Of a stretch of 43,601 nucleotides of DNA, positions 9,269-17,760 are shown piece after piece. The stretch's first letter is position 1. Each line of letters starts with the position of its first letter. The notes beneath the pieces were generated by a model. It was not told where the DNA came from, ran no database searches, and saw only the letters and a list, made by a program, of their open reading frames with translations. The DNA lies in the NCBI GenBank assembly GCA_964520785.1, contig CAZFQG010000028.1, positions 1 to 43,601 of the forward strand. Direction: 5' to 3'. Position numbers and translations under genes: made by a program. Source of the stretch: CAZFQG01 sp964520785. Its GTDB lineage: Bacteria; Planctomycetota; Planctomycetia; Pirellulales; Thermoguttaceae.

Positions 9269-10412
9269 CCCTCCTTCCCACGTCGTCTTCGCCGGAGGCG
9301 TGACCGGCGGGCATGTTTTTCCCGCGCTCGCCTTGGCCAGGCCCCTCCTTGAACGTGCGTCGGTGCGGATGACCTTCCTCGGCACCGGCCGGATTCGGGA
9401 ACGTCAGTGGCTTCGTCGCGAGCGGATCGAGTACGTTACGATTCCATCGGCGGCGATGTCGGTTTCCTTGGGGGGGTTCTTTCTCTCGGCGCCGAAGAAT
9501 CTTCGAGGTTTCGCCGCGGCGCTGCGGTTCCTTCGGGAAGAGAGAGCGGACGTGGTCGTGGGTCTCGGCGGATACGCGTCCGCGCCGAGTGCCCGCGCGG
9601 CGATCACCGCCGGTATTCCCTTGATTCTCATCGAGGCGAATGCCAGGCCGGGCCGCGCCAATCGCTGGCTGGCCAAAGGAGCCGCGTGCGTCTGCACCGC
9701 GTTCGAGTCGACCGGTGGTGCCTTCTCCAAAGCGGCGACGGTTTTTCATACGGGCCTGCCGATCCGGTCGATACCCAAGGAACGCTGCCTGGGGGTCGAC
9801 CGGCGAATCGTCGTTCTCGGCGGTAGCGGCGGAGCCGGGGGGATCAACGAGATCGTCCCAAAGGCCCTGTTCCGCGCTCGTTCCCTGCTCGGTGGGTGGC
9901 GCATCACGCACCAATCCGGCGCAGACCAATTGGCGCCGACGAAGCGTCTCTATGCGCGCCTCGGACTCGACGCCGACGTCCATCCGTTTCTCGTCGACTT
10001 GCCCCGCGTTTTGGGAGAATCGACGTTGGCGATCAGCAGAGCCGGCGGATCTACCCTGGCGGAGTTGGCGGCGGCCGAACTTCCCGGCGTCCTAATCCCC
10101 TTTCCGGATTCGGCCGGTAATCACCAGCGGCACAACGCGGCCGACTTCGCGCGGCGAACGGGATGCCCGGTCGTCGATGAGAAAGAGCCGGGCCGCCGCG
10201 CGGACGCGCTGCTCGCCGAAGAACTCGTTTCGCTGGTGTCGGACGCGAATCGGCGCGAGACGATCTCCCATTTGTTGCGCGGCTTCGCGCGGCCGCTCGC
10301 GGCGCAGGCCATCGCCGAATTGATCTTGGGGCGCGGAGTACCCGCGGCGGTCGATAGTCCGACGGTCCCGGCGGGGTCCGCCCGCCCGGCCGTCCCGAAC
10401 GCCAAAAAATAA
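9219..10412 (+). CDS. murG: MurG: UDP-GlcNAc--(undecaprenyl) MurNAc-pentapeptide GlcNAc transferase
   Basis: MurG makes lipid II from lipid I on the inner face of the cytoplasmic membrane in peptidoglycan synthesis. The 397-residue protein keeps the family landmarks in order: an N-terminal glycine-rich loop AGGVTGGHVFPALALA (usual form GGTGGH), VVGLGGYASAPSARAA, the acceptor-side NARPGRANRWLAKGA, the hinge IVVLGGSGGAGGINE, and the UDP-GlcNAc site SRAGGSTLAELAAAELPGVL with PFPDSAGNHQRHNA. The ATG at 9219 is the only plausible start before the first strand. It has no clear ribosome site but lies 50 bases inside gspH. Placement behind secretion genes rather than in a division/cell-wall cluster is unusual. 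About 25 residues after the last helix form a Pro/Ala-rich tail. Confidence 0.88.
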   Translation: MNPWNRLARNRLSPNASPPSHVVFAGGVTGGHVFPALALARPLLERASVRMTFLGTGRIRERQWLRRERIEYVTIPSAAMSVSLGGFFLSAPKNLRGFAAALRFLREERADVVVGLGGYASAPSARAAITAGIPLILIEANARPGRANRWLAKGAACVCTAFESTGGAFSKAATVFHTGLPIRSIPKERCLGVDRRIVVLGGSGGAGGINEIVPKALFRARSLLGGWRITHQSGADQLAPTKRLYARLGLDADVHPFLVDLPRVLGESTLAISRAGGSTLAELAAAELPGVLIPFPDSAGNHQRHNAADFARRTGCPVVDEKEPGRRADALLAEELVSLVSDANRRETISHLLRGFARPLAAQAIAELILGRGVPAAVDSPTVPAGSARPAVPNAKK

Positions 10413-10413
10413 A

Positions 10414-10441
10414 CACCCCCTTGGCGGAAAGCCGCCAAGGG
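10414..10441 (+). terminator. Strong hairpin just after murG
   Basis: A perfect 12-bp stem (CCCCCTTGGCGG at 10414-10425 with CCGCCAAGGGGG at 10430-10441) encloses a 4-base loop, starting two bases after the murG stop. No T-run follows, so it could stop transcription with help or stabilise the 3' end of the gsp-murG message. It also lies between murG and the convergent Flp pilin gene. Confidence 0.6.
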
Positions 10442-10517
10442 GGCTGGTAACTTATGGTTTCTCGATAAACGGGCCCGCGGGCCGTTTACACCGAAAGCCC
10501 GCCGAAGTCCGCGGCGC

Positions 10518-10688
10518 TTATTGTAGCGCCGTTGCGGCTTCACCGAATTTGGTATTGGCGTTCGTGCCGATCGTTTCGATTGCGCCAAGGCAGACGATGA
10601 CGATCAGCGCCAGCATGACGGCGTACTCGACGGCGGTGGGGCCGTCTTCCGAGACGAGGAAACGTTGTACCTTCTTAGCAAGCATCAT
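10518..10688 (-). CDS. Flp/Fap family type IVb pilin subunit (56 aa)
   Basis: This short gene is easily missed. On the minus strand, ATG at 10688 (with GGAGG nine bases upstream) opens a 56-residue frame ending at TAA 10520-10518. It starts MMLAKKVQRFLVSEDGPTAV and continues EYAVMLALIVIVCLGAIETI, then a short polar tail NANTKFGEAATALQ. Cleavage after the Gly of SEDG, a Glu-Tyr pair at positions +5/+6 of the mature chain and one hydrophobic helix are the signature of Flp pilins made by tad-type systems. It is transcribed toward murG, with the murG hairpin between them. No tad assembly genes (TadA/B/C, RcpA, TadV) are in the window. A candidate -10 box (TATACT, minus strand, 10825-10820) lies about 130 bases upstream. 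Confidence 0.9.
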   Translation of the reverse strand: MMLAKKVQRFLVSEDGPTAVEYAVMLALIVIVCLGAIETIGTNANTKFGEAATALQ

Positions 10689-11563
10689 CAGTGAATTCCT
10701 CCATTTTCCGTAAGCACGCGCACAAGGGGACCTCGACGTCTTCCTTGCGCGGCGATGCGGAATTAGTTTTCGGGACCATGAGCCGATAAGCCTGCGACGG
10801 CCGTGCGTCCCTTGTTACCAGTATAAAACGCCTCGAAAAAAACCGAGAAGCTTTATCCGAAGCGGCAGACTCCCAGATGAAAAGGACGAAAAACGGGACT
10901 GGGCATCCATGAGAAGAACAGTCGGAAGTTGAAAAGGTCTTAGCCCGCCCTGGCTACAATTGAAGCCTAGTATGCCCACGCGGAAAGTCAAAGAAATCGC
11001 CTGGAAGAACGCCCCGTTTCGCGTTTCCCGGGGGTTTCGGGTTCGGATTGTCCTTGAATCGCGCATTGTCCCGAGAATGACGATTCTCGGCGGCCGCCGG
11101 AACGAGGTCAATGCCGGCCTACCGGCGGGTTCGGCGCGGTTCACCGGAGGGACTAAGGCACGCTCCGACCGGCGGCGACTCCTTGAAGAGCGGCTCCGTC
11201 ACCGGGGGGCGCCGTCCTTTTCCGCGAGCTAAAATAACGAAGACCCCCGGCATTTCCTCTCCGCCGGCCTTCGGCGCGAAGGGCCGGCGGTCGCCGCGGC
11301 ATCGCCATGCCCGGACGCCAACACGCCCGACCGAGGCGGTGCCTGGGCGTCCTTTCCCTTATATCACCCACCAGCGCCGCCGCTTTGAACGTGCGGTACG
11401 AACGTGGCCACCACGTCTCCCCAGATTCGAACGACCCGAACTCCACCGGCGCGGACGCGCGGTGAACGGACCGGTGAACGTACGCCGAGCGGAAGGCGAC
11501 TTCCTCGGGCCGCCTTCCGGGACGGTCAACCTGGACCGGCCGGAGTGGCGAAGGGGTAGCCGA
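10689..11563. other. Long intergenic region between Flp pilin and hybrid histidine kinase
   Basis: These 875 bases hold no gene that I can support. The open frames (for example 10960-11232 plus and 10815-11144 minus) have basic, low-complexity translations and no recognisable domain. The region serves as the divergent control region for the pilin and the kinase. Visible elements are a TATACT on the minus strand at 10825-10820, an AT-rich stem CTCG...CGAG at about 10832-10847, and the perfect palindrome listed separately at 11071-11090. Confidence 0.5.
11071..11090. repeat. Perfect 8-4-8 palindrome in the kinase/pilin intergenic region
   Basis: CCGAGAAT (11071-11078) and ATTCTCGG (11083-11090) are exact reverse complements around GACG. 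No T-run follows on either strand, so an operator or an RNA stem is more likely than a simple terminator. It lies about 475 bases before the kinase start. Confidence 0.5.
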
Positions 11564-13975
11564 ATGAAGTCGTTTCGCGACCTCTCGATTCCCACGAAAC
11601 ACGCGATCCTCGCGATGGCGGTCACCGGGCTGACCGTGCTGATCGTCGGCAGCCGGTTCATGCTCGACAACACGGCCGCCTTCCGCGAGGCGGAAGAGCG
11701 GCGGATGCGTGCGTTGGCGGAATTGCTCTCGCTGCATTGCGCGGCGGTCCTCGAAGGTGGAACCGCCGATCCCGAAGACTTCTTGCTTTCCCTCCGGACT
11801 CAGCCGGCGGCCCTGGCCGCGACCCTGTACGACGCCGAGGGACGAATCGTCGCCCATTACGCGAAAGACCGTGAGCACGCTCCGATAGACGTGAGTTTCG
11901 CCGGAACCGCGGCGAAGGCCACGACCCCGAACCACGACCGGATTCTGATCCGCGAACCGGTCCGCGCGCACGGCCGCATGTTGGGCACCCTGCACGTGGA
12001 GGCATCGCTGACACCCTTTTGGACCCGGACCGCTCGAGTGGCCTGGGGCTTGGCTCTGGTGATCGGCATCTCCCTCTTCGTCGGATTCGTCCTGATGCTC
12101 TATCTGCACGGGAAGATATCGCGGCCGTTGGTGGAACTGGCGGCCACGGCAAGGCGGATTTCCGAGGATGGAGATTATTCGATCCGGGTCGCCTGGGCCG
12201 GCCGTGATGAAATCGGAATGCTCTACCGCGCCTTCAATTACCTGCTCAACGCGGTGCAGGAGTTTCAAAAGGCCCTGGAAGACTCGCGCGACCAACTGGA
12301 AGATCGAGTTCAGGAACGCACCGCCCGGCTCCGGGAGGAAGTCTTCTCTCGTAAGGAGACGCAACTCGAACTGATTCGCGCAAAGGATCAGGCGGAAGCC
12401 GCCAGCCGGGCAAAGAGCATGTTTCTGGCGAACATGAGCCACGAAATTCGGACCCCCTTGAACGTCATTCTCGGTTTCAGCGATCTGCTCAAGGCGGAAC
12501 TCGGCCGCGACGGCCGAGAAAGCTGGACGGAGCATATCGAGATGATCCAGGCGAGCGGTCGGCATCTGCTTGATTTGATCCACGACCTGCTCGACCTTTC
12601 GAAGATCGAGATGGGCCAAATGGAGGTGGACAGGGTGGAATGCTCGCCCCACGAGATTATCGCCCAGGTCCTTTCCGGCTGCCGGATCGCGGCATCGGAA
12701 AAGCATCTCGCGCTCCGCTACCGCTGGATCGGCGATATCCCGGACAAGATACTCACCGACCCGGCGCGGTTCCGGCAGCTCCTCGTGAATCTCGTCGGGA
12801 ACGCCGTTAAATTCACCGAGTTCGGAAGCGTGAGCGTGGTCGCCGAACTGAAGAGGAACGGTCCGCCCAGACTCGTCGTCCAAGTTATCGACAGCGGAAT
12901 CGGCATTCCCGAGGACAAACAACGGATGATCTTCGAGCCCTTCACGCAGGCGGACGGGTCCGTAACTCGTGAATTTGGAGGTACGGGGCTGGGGTTGTCG
13001 ATCAGCAAATGGATTGCGCTCAAACTCGGCGGCGACCTGACGGTGGACGGTGCGCCCGGCGAGGGAAGCACCTTCACCGTGACGATCGATCCCGGTCCGA
13101 TGGAGCACGCGCGGTTCTTCCATGCAATGAACGAGATGACGCGGCCCGCGGTCGAACTCGACCGCGGCGGTGACGCGGACTTCGACTCGTTCACGTTCCC
13201 CGAGGATACGCGGATACTCGTCGTCGAGGACGGCTCTTCGAACCGGAAGCTTCTCGCGCTCATCTTGACGAATGCCGGCGCGGAGGTGATCACGGCGGAA
13301 AATGGAGAGGTGGGACTTGAAAAGGCCGTTTCCGAATCGTTCGATCTCATCCTCATGGATATGCAAATGCCGGTCTTGGACGGATACGCCGCCACGCCGC
13401 GCATCCGCGAGGCCGGCGTGACGGCACCGGTCATCGCCCTGACCGCCCACGCGATGAAAGGAGATCGCCGTAAGTGCCTCGACGCCGGTTGCGACGGCTA
13501 TATACCCAAACCGATCGACACGCGTTCGCTTCTGGAGACGATATTCAAAACCCTCGGAATCCCCCGAAAGAATCACGCGGCGGAACCCGAATCGGTGAAG
13601 GAACACCAAATGGCGGAATCCAAACTGTATTCCGAACTGCCGACCTTCGATCCCGAATTTCGCGAGATCGTGGCCGACTTCGTCGACAAGCTTCGACAAC
13701 GACTCGCGTTGATGCGCGCCGCCATGGCGGCGCACGACGCGGAATCGCTCTGGCGTAACGCCCATTGGGTGAAAGGCTCCGGAGGAACCGCCGGGTTTCC
13801 GGTCTTCACCTCCTCCGCCGCGAGACTTTGCCAGATGGCGCGGGAGGAAGATTGGCGGCGCGCCGAATTGGCGCTGGCCGAGATCGAGGAGTACGCCTCG
13901 CGGATCGAAATCCACGCGGACGTCATCCCCGGCCCTCGGGCAAGGCCGGTTGTTCAGGAGAAAGTAGCAAAATGA
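11564..13975 (+). CDS. Membrane hybrid histidine kinase (HAMP-HisKA-HATPase-REC-HPt)
   Basis: The ATG at 11564 (AGGGG seven bases upstream) starts an 803-residue phosphorelay kinase. The frame is open further upstream, but that text is not protein-like. Order of parts: membrane span near residues 16-36; periplasmic sensor of about 120 residues without a recognised family; second span near 165-185; HAMP (ISRPLVELAATARRISEDGD); coiled coil; HisKA with phospho-acceptor His293 in MSHEIRTPLN; HATPase with N-box NLVGNAVKFT and DSGIGIP, GGTGLGLSIS; receiver with Asp599 in LILMDMQMP and a Lys in YIPKPID; and an HPt domain with His734 in AHWVKGSGGTAG. One chain thus carries every step from autophosphorylation to HPt. 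It overlaps the following response regulator by 4 bases, its likely partner. The signal sensed is unknown. Confidence 0.93.
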   Translation: MKSFRDLSIPTKHAILAMAVTGLTVLIVGSRFMLDNTAAFREAEERRMRALAELLSLHCAAVLEGGTADPEDFLLSLRTQPAALAATLYDAEGRIVAHYAKDREHAPIDVSFAGTAAKATTPNHDRILIREPVRAHGRMLGTLHVEASLTPFWTRTARVAWGLALVIGISLFVGFVLMLYLHGKISRPLVELAATARRISEDGDYSIRVAWAGRDEIGMLYRAFNYLLNAVQEFQKALEDSRDQLEDRVQERTARLREEVFSRKETQLELIRAKDQAEAASRAKSMFLANMSHEIRTPLNVILGFSDLLKAELGRDGRESWTEHIEMIQASGRHLLDLIHDLLDLSKIEMGQMEVDRVECSPHEIIAQVLSGCRIAASEKHLALRYRWIGDIPDKILTDPARFRQLLVNLVGNAVKFTEFGSVSVVAELKRNGPPRLVVQVIDSGIGIPEDKQRMIFEPFTQADGSVTREFGGTGLGLSISKWIALKLGGDLTVDGAPGEGSTFTVTIDPGPMEHARFFHAMNEMTRPAVELDRGGDADFDSFTFPEDTRILVVEDGSSNRKLLALILTNAGAEVITAENGEVGLEKAVSESFDLILMDMQMPVLDGYAATPRIREAGVTAPVIALTAHAMKGDRRKCLDAGCDGYIPKPIDTRSLLETIFKTLGIPRKNHAAEPESVKEHQMAESKLYSELPTFDPEFREIVADFVDKLRQRLALMRAAMAAHDAESLWRNAHWVKGSGGTAGFPVFTSSAARLCQMAREEDWRRAELALAEIEEYASRIEIHADVIPGPRARPVVQEKVAK

Positions 13976-15192
13976 CGCTTGAAAACTCAATGGCGACCCT
14001 GCTCCCGCCGGATGCCCGTAATCCGGACGCTTCCGACTCGGTTTCCCCTGAAACGGACGCCGAACTCTTTCCCAGGGATTTGCATTTGGCGACGGTCCTC
14101 GTCATCGACGACGAGGAACTGAACGTCCGCCTGTTGAAAACCCATCTGAAATCATACGGTTTCGAGAACGTGATCGGCTGCGTCGACTCGACCCGCGCTT
14201 ACGAATTGGTCGAGAAGACCGGACCGGATCTCGTGATTCTCGACCTCGTCATGCCGGAAAAGGACGGTATCGAGGTTCTCGGCGAGATTCGCTCACGGCC
14301 GGAATTCGCTTCCATGCCGGTCTTCATGTTGACCGCGTCCGATGATCCCGCCCAGAAGGCCGCCGCATTCGAAAAAGGGGCGACCGACTTCCTCTCCAAG
14401 CCGGTGGACACGAACGAACTGTTGGCGCGGGTCCGAAACGCCATCGCGATGAAGACCCATTTCAACCTTCTCCGGGATCAAGCCGAAGTTCTTGACCGCC
14501 TCGTCCGGGAGCGGACGCGGGAGCTGAAGGCGTCTCGCATGGAACTGGTGTATTGCCTCGCCCGCGCGGTGGAATGCCGGGACTCGATGACCGGGAAACA
14601 CGTGGTCCGCGTCGGCCGATATGTCGGCTTGATCTCGCGTCGGCTGGGGGTCGACGCGTCGCTGGCCGAATTGTACGAACTGGCCGCGCCCTTGCATGAT
14701 ATCGGCAAGATCGGGATTCCGGACGAGATACTCCTCAAACCCGGACGCCTCACCCGCGCGGAGACCGAAATCATGCGCGAGCACTGCGTGAAGGGACAAC
14801 GGACCTTCGTCGACCTGCCGCCGCGAACCTGGTTGGACGTCCAGAACCGTGCCCGGCACGAGTCCTCCCCACTCTCCCCACCGATCTCGGGCGTGCTTCG
14901 CGCGGCCGCCAACATCGCGCTGACGCACCACGAATGGTGGGACGGAACCGGTTATCCGCTGGGACTCCAGGAACAGGATATCCCACTGGAAGGGCGGATA
15001 ACCGCTCTGGCGGACGTCTTCGACGCCCTCTGCACGGAGCGGCCCTATAAAAGGGCGTTTTGCCCCGAGGATTCGTTCGAGATGATGAAGCGGCACGTCG
15101 GAAGCCATTTCGACCCGGACGCGTTCGAAGCGTTCGAAGCGTGCTTCGAAGATATTCTTGCCGTGCGAAAAGCCTATCCCGACGTCGAATGA
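13972..15192 (+). CDS. Response regulator with HD-GYP domain (c-di-GMP phosphodiesterase)
   Basis: The ATG at 13972 overlaps the kinase stop (ATGA). The 406-residue product has an N-terminal receiver (about residues 38-160) with VLVIDDEELNVRLLKTHL, the phospho-acceptor Asp in LVILDLVMPEKDG and Lys in LSKPVD. A coiled linker and an HD-GYP domain (about 185-400) follow, with LHDIGKIGIPDEILLKPG, HHEWWDGTGYPLGLQEQD and ALADVFDALCTERPYK. All expected metal-binding His/Asp residues and the GYP motif are present, so it should hydrolyse c-di-GMP when phosphorylated by the upstream kinase. Between the HD helix and the HHE motif there is extra sequence (LPPRTWLDVQNRARHESS and following), roughly 20-25 residues longer than the compact form I know. 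Outputs could be pilus or adhesion control, given the pilin nearby. Confidence 0.93.
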   Translation: MTLENSMATLLPPDARNPDASDSVSPETDAELFPRDLHLATVLVIDDEELNVRLLKTHLKSYGFENVIGCVDSTRAYELVEKTGPDLVILDLVMPEKDGIEVLGEIRSRPEFASMPVFMLTASDDPAQKAAAFEKGATDFLSKPVDTNELLARVRNAIAMKTHFNLLRDQAEVLDRLVRERTRELKASRMELVYCLARAVECRDSMTGKHVVRVGRYVGLISRRLGVDASLAELYELAAPLHDIGKIGIPDEILLKPGRLTRAETEIMREHCVKGQRTFVDLPPRTWLDVQNRARHESSPLSPPISGVLRAAANIALTHHEWWDGTGYPLGLQEQDIPLEGRITALADVFDALCTERPYKRAFCPEDSFEMMKRHVGSHFDPDAFEAFEACFEDILAVRKAYPDVE

Positions 15193-15228
15193 CAGGGCCG
15201 CCGAGCCATTTTCGCATTCACCCGGCGA

Positions 15229-15648
15229 TTACAGATTGAAGTCGTGCAGGTTCGTCTTTTCCGCCGATACTTCGCACCGTAACCGGCTGTTGACGTTGTA
15301 GATCGGAGGAATTCTCTCCCGGGCGACCGCCGTCGGTCGCGAACCGGGCATGGCGTCCCCGGCCGCTTCGGCGGCGCCAACCGGGGAAAACACGCGGACG
15401 ACGTATTCCCCGGGCGCCAGGCCCTGATTCACGGCGATCGAGTACTTTCCGTCGACGACGGGGCCGCCCGCCTTCGTTTTTCCAAGTGGATCCACCGGCG
15501 CGAATTCGATGCTGCCCGATTCAAGAGGCCGTCCCTGGAAAGTCACCGTTCCCGAAACGGGCATCCGGCCTAACGGGTTTTTCTCGCCACACCCGACAAC
15601 CAGCGAGAGCACGAGACAACCGATGAAGAATATATAGAAACACCGCAT
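15229..15648 (-). CDS. Small planctomycete-type lipoprotein with a carboxypeptidase-regulatory-like fold
   Basis: This 139-residue protein starts MRCFYIFFIGCLVLSLVVGC, a lipoprotein signal with lipobox LVVGC, so it is probably anchored to a membrane through Cys20. The mature part reads PVSGTVTFQGRPLESGSIEF, then GKYSIAVNQGLAPGEYVVRV, the beta-sandwich pattern (modify-then-extend repeats) seen in large numbers of short planctomycete lipoproteins. Their function is not known. GGAG lies about ten bases before the ATG. It converges with the HD-GYP gene, with 36 bases between the stops, and is on the same strand as the DHDPS-like gene 86 bases upstream. Confidence 0.8.
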   Translation of the reverse strand: MRCFYIFFIGCLVLSLVVGCGEKNPLGRMPVSGTVTFQGRPLESGSIEFAPVDPLGKTKAGGPVVDGKYSIAVNQGLAPGEYVVRVFSPVGAAEAAGDAMPGSRPTAVARERIPPIYNVNSRLRCEVSAEKTNLHDFNL

Positions 15649-15734
15649 ATTCCGGTCTCTCCAAGTGAAAAAAGTGCAAAATCAAGTACGCCGCACGCGT
15701 CCGAGAAGAAGGAATACCATCGTGGCGGTCCTCT

Positions 15735-16670
15735 TCAGTCTTCGAAAAAGTCATCGCCGATGAGTTCCCGCGCCGCCGTCCGCAGGGGACCGACGCATTC
15801 CGGCGGGGCACCCGCATAAGGGCGCCGGACGCGAGTGCCGACGTCGGCCCAATTCCCCACCGCGGCCAGAAGCTTGTCCAGCGCCGTGTTCGACAACCGC
15901 TGCTCGGCCGCCAGGGGTTTGATCCATTCCGTGATGAATCGCCGTATCCGCTCCTCTTGCTCGATCGCCTCGACCAACTCCCGTTGCATGAGTCGCCATA
16001 GCCGGACCGCTCCGCGGGGATGCAGACAGGCGACGTTGGAGTAGGACCCGGAGGCGCCGCAGGCGAACCCGCTGGCCAGCGTATGGCCCGCGACGTGGAT
16101 CGAAACCCGCCCAATGACCGGTTGCATCCGCGCATACCAACTCGGGTCTCCGCCCAGCACCTTGACGCCGACCAGCGCCGGGACGGCGTTGGTGATTTCG
16201 ACCAGGTCCTCCGGCTCCAAAACCCGTTTCGCGTGCGGCGGGTTGTAGAGAACCAGGGGAATCGGATCCGCCGCTTCGGCATACCGTAATAGGGCGGATA
16301 TCGCTTCCGTGTTCGAAACCGGCCACCAATCCGGGAGGATCACTTGGATCGCCCCAGGCCGCAACGCCGCGGCACGTCGAATTCGCTCGTAGGAAACGAC
16401 CGGGTCCGGATGCGATGCGCCGATTTGAAACGGGACCCGGGCCGTGCGGCAGCGTTCCGCGGCCAGAATACTGATCCGGTCGAATTCGTCCTCGGTCTGA
16501 AGGTGGAATTCTCCGGCGGTTCCATTCGTATAGATTCCGTCAAGGCCGCTTTCGAGAAGGTAATCCAGCTCCGTCGCCAGCCGGCCGAAGTCGATCAGAT
16601 CGCCCTGCCGGATCGGAAGAAGAACCGTTCCCCATATCCCGCGGATTCGTTCGGCTTTCAATGGATGCAT
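15735..16670 (-). CDS. Dihydrodipicolinate synthase/N-acetylneuraminate lyase family protein
   Basis: This 311-residue class I aldolase barrel acts through a lysine Schiff base with pyruvate. Visible motifs: WGTVLLPI at the first strand, GIYTNGTAGEFHLQTEDEF (the family's GTTGE loop, here GTAGE), the catalytic Tyr in LVLYNPPHAKRVLEPEDL, and the Schiff-base Lys in PALVGVKVLGG. Members include DapA, NanA and several 2-keto-3-deoxy sugar acid aldolases. In this setting a sugar-acid aldolase is as likely as DapA, and nothing in the sequence decides. It sits 12 bases downstream of a LutA-like gene on the same strand, so the two are probably co-transcribed; both chemistries touch pyruvate or lactate. 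Confidence 0.85.
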   Translation of the reverse strand: MHPLKAERIRGIWGTVLLPIRQGDLIDFGRLATELDYLLESGLDGIYTNGTAGEFHLQTEDEFDRISILAAERCRTARVPFQIGASHPDPVVSYERIRRAAALRPGAIQVILPDWWPVSNTEAISALLRYAEAADPIPLVLYNPPHAKRVLEPEDLVEITNAVPALVGVKVLGGDPSWYARMQPVIGRVSIHVAGHTLASGFACGASGSYSNVACLHPRGAVRLWRLMQRELVEAIEQEERIRRFITEWIKPLAAEQRLSNTALDKLLAAVGNWADVGTRVRRPYAGAPPECVGPLRTAARELIGDDFFED

Positions 16671-16682
16671 CGAATCAAACCG

Positions 16683-17462
16683 TCAATTCCCTTCACGGCA
16701 AGCCAGAATCTCCGCAATGTGAAGCTGGCGGACGTGCCGCATCTTGGCTTCGCGTTTCATGATTCCCCCGAAATGCATCATACAACTAATATCGGGGGTA
16801 CACACGACTTCCGCGCCTGTCTTCAGGACGTTTTCCGCCTTCGCCAGTCCCATCGACAGTGAAGTCCCCGGCATCTTGACGCTGAACGTGCCCCCGAACC
16901 CGCAGCATTCCTCGATGTCCGGCAATTCTCGATACTCGAGTTCCTTGACGTTTTGCAGCAACGTGACGGGAGGCTCGACCACCCCCAATTCACGTCGTGT
17001 GTGGCAACCCAGATGCATCGTCACCGTGTGCGGAAACCGCGCGCCCAAATCCGTCACTTCGAGAACCTCGACGAGGAATTCGGTCAATTCGAATACCCGC
17101 GACCCAACTTCGGCGAACTCCTCGGAGGACTCCAGATGGCCGAAGAAGACCCGGGCCATCGCGGAACACGACCCCGAGGGGCAGACAATCCACTCGAATT
17201 CGCCGAAGGCCTCGCAGAACTGCTGGACGACGATTCGCGCTTCTTCCCAATACCCCGAGTTGAAGGCCGGCTGCCCACAGCACGTTTGTCTGTCCGGGAA
17301 CACCAGTGGGATGCCCAGCCGCTCCAGAATATCGACCGTCGCACGACCGATCTGCGGATAGAGTTGATCAATATAGCACGGAATGAACAGGCCAACTTTC
17401 TCCCCGGGGCGATACTTTGGGTAGACCCACTTCCGAGGGGATTCATTTTCCAAGCTAATCAT
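16683..17462 (-). CDS. lutA: LutA/YkgE-type (Fe-S)-binding CCG-domain protein
   Basis: This 259-residue protein has two cysteine-rich CCG domains: VGLFIPCYIDQLYPQIGRAT with TCCGQPAFNSGYW in the first half, and TMHLGCHTRRELGV with EECCGFGGTFSVKMPGTSLS in the second. The arrangement and length match LutA (YkgE), the Fe-S subunit of the LutABC L-lactate oxidase complex and of related heterodisulfide-reductase-like enzymes. LutB and LutC are not next to it, only the DHDPS-family gene downstream, so either the partners are elsewhere or it serves another oxidoreductase. L-lactate is the expected product of the microcompartment encoded about 7 kb away, which makes a lactate role attractive but unproven. 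A weak CAGG is the only ribosome-site candidate. Confidence 0.85.
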   Translation of the reverse strand: MISLENESPRKWVYPKYRPGEKVGLFIPCYIDQLYPQIGRATVDILERLGIPLVFPDRQTCCGQPAFNSGYWEEARIVVQQFCEAFGEFEWIVCPSGSCSAMARVFFGHLESSEEFAEVGSRVFELTEFLVEVLEVTDLGARFPHTVTMHLGCHTRRELGVVEPPVTLLQNVKELEYRELPDIEECCGFGGTFSVKMPGTSLSMGLAKAENVLKTGAEVVCTPDISCMMHFGGIMKREAKMRHVRQLHIAEILACREGN

Positions 17463-17760
17463 AGAAAGACCTGACAGGGGGAACGCTCGAGGGGGGATGA
17501 ATAGCCATTTGACCTTTTATACCAGTTGACCGTACCGGATTCCAGGAGCCGGCACTCGGCGAGCACCGCTTTCGCGGAAACGCTCCTTTGTTCGATTCAC
17601 CGGAAAAACCGGTAAAATCACTACAGGCGTTAAGGTTTGCCAGCCGATATGGAGTGTGACCATATTCCCACGCGAGTGGCGGGCTCGGCGAGCGTGTTTC
17701 GTCGGCAAGGTCGAAATCGGATCGCAAGTTCCGTTTTGTGATTTTATTTGGAGCGAGAAG

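Noticed and set aside
10815..11232. Overlapping small frames in the pilin-kinase gap
   Set aside because: Neither has a ribosome site or protein-like sequence.
11410..11450. tRNA-like T-loop (GATTCGAAC)
   Set aside because: The flanking bases do not form the T-stem on either strand and there is no anticodon arm at the right distance.
11153..13990. A 945-codon open frame on the minus strand
   Set aside because: It is the exact antisense of the hybrid kinase, has no recognisable domain, and is expected from GC-rich codon use.
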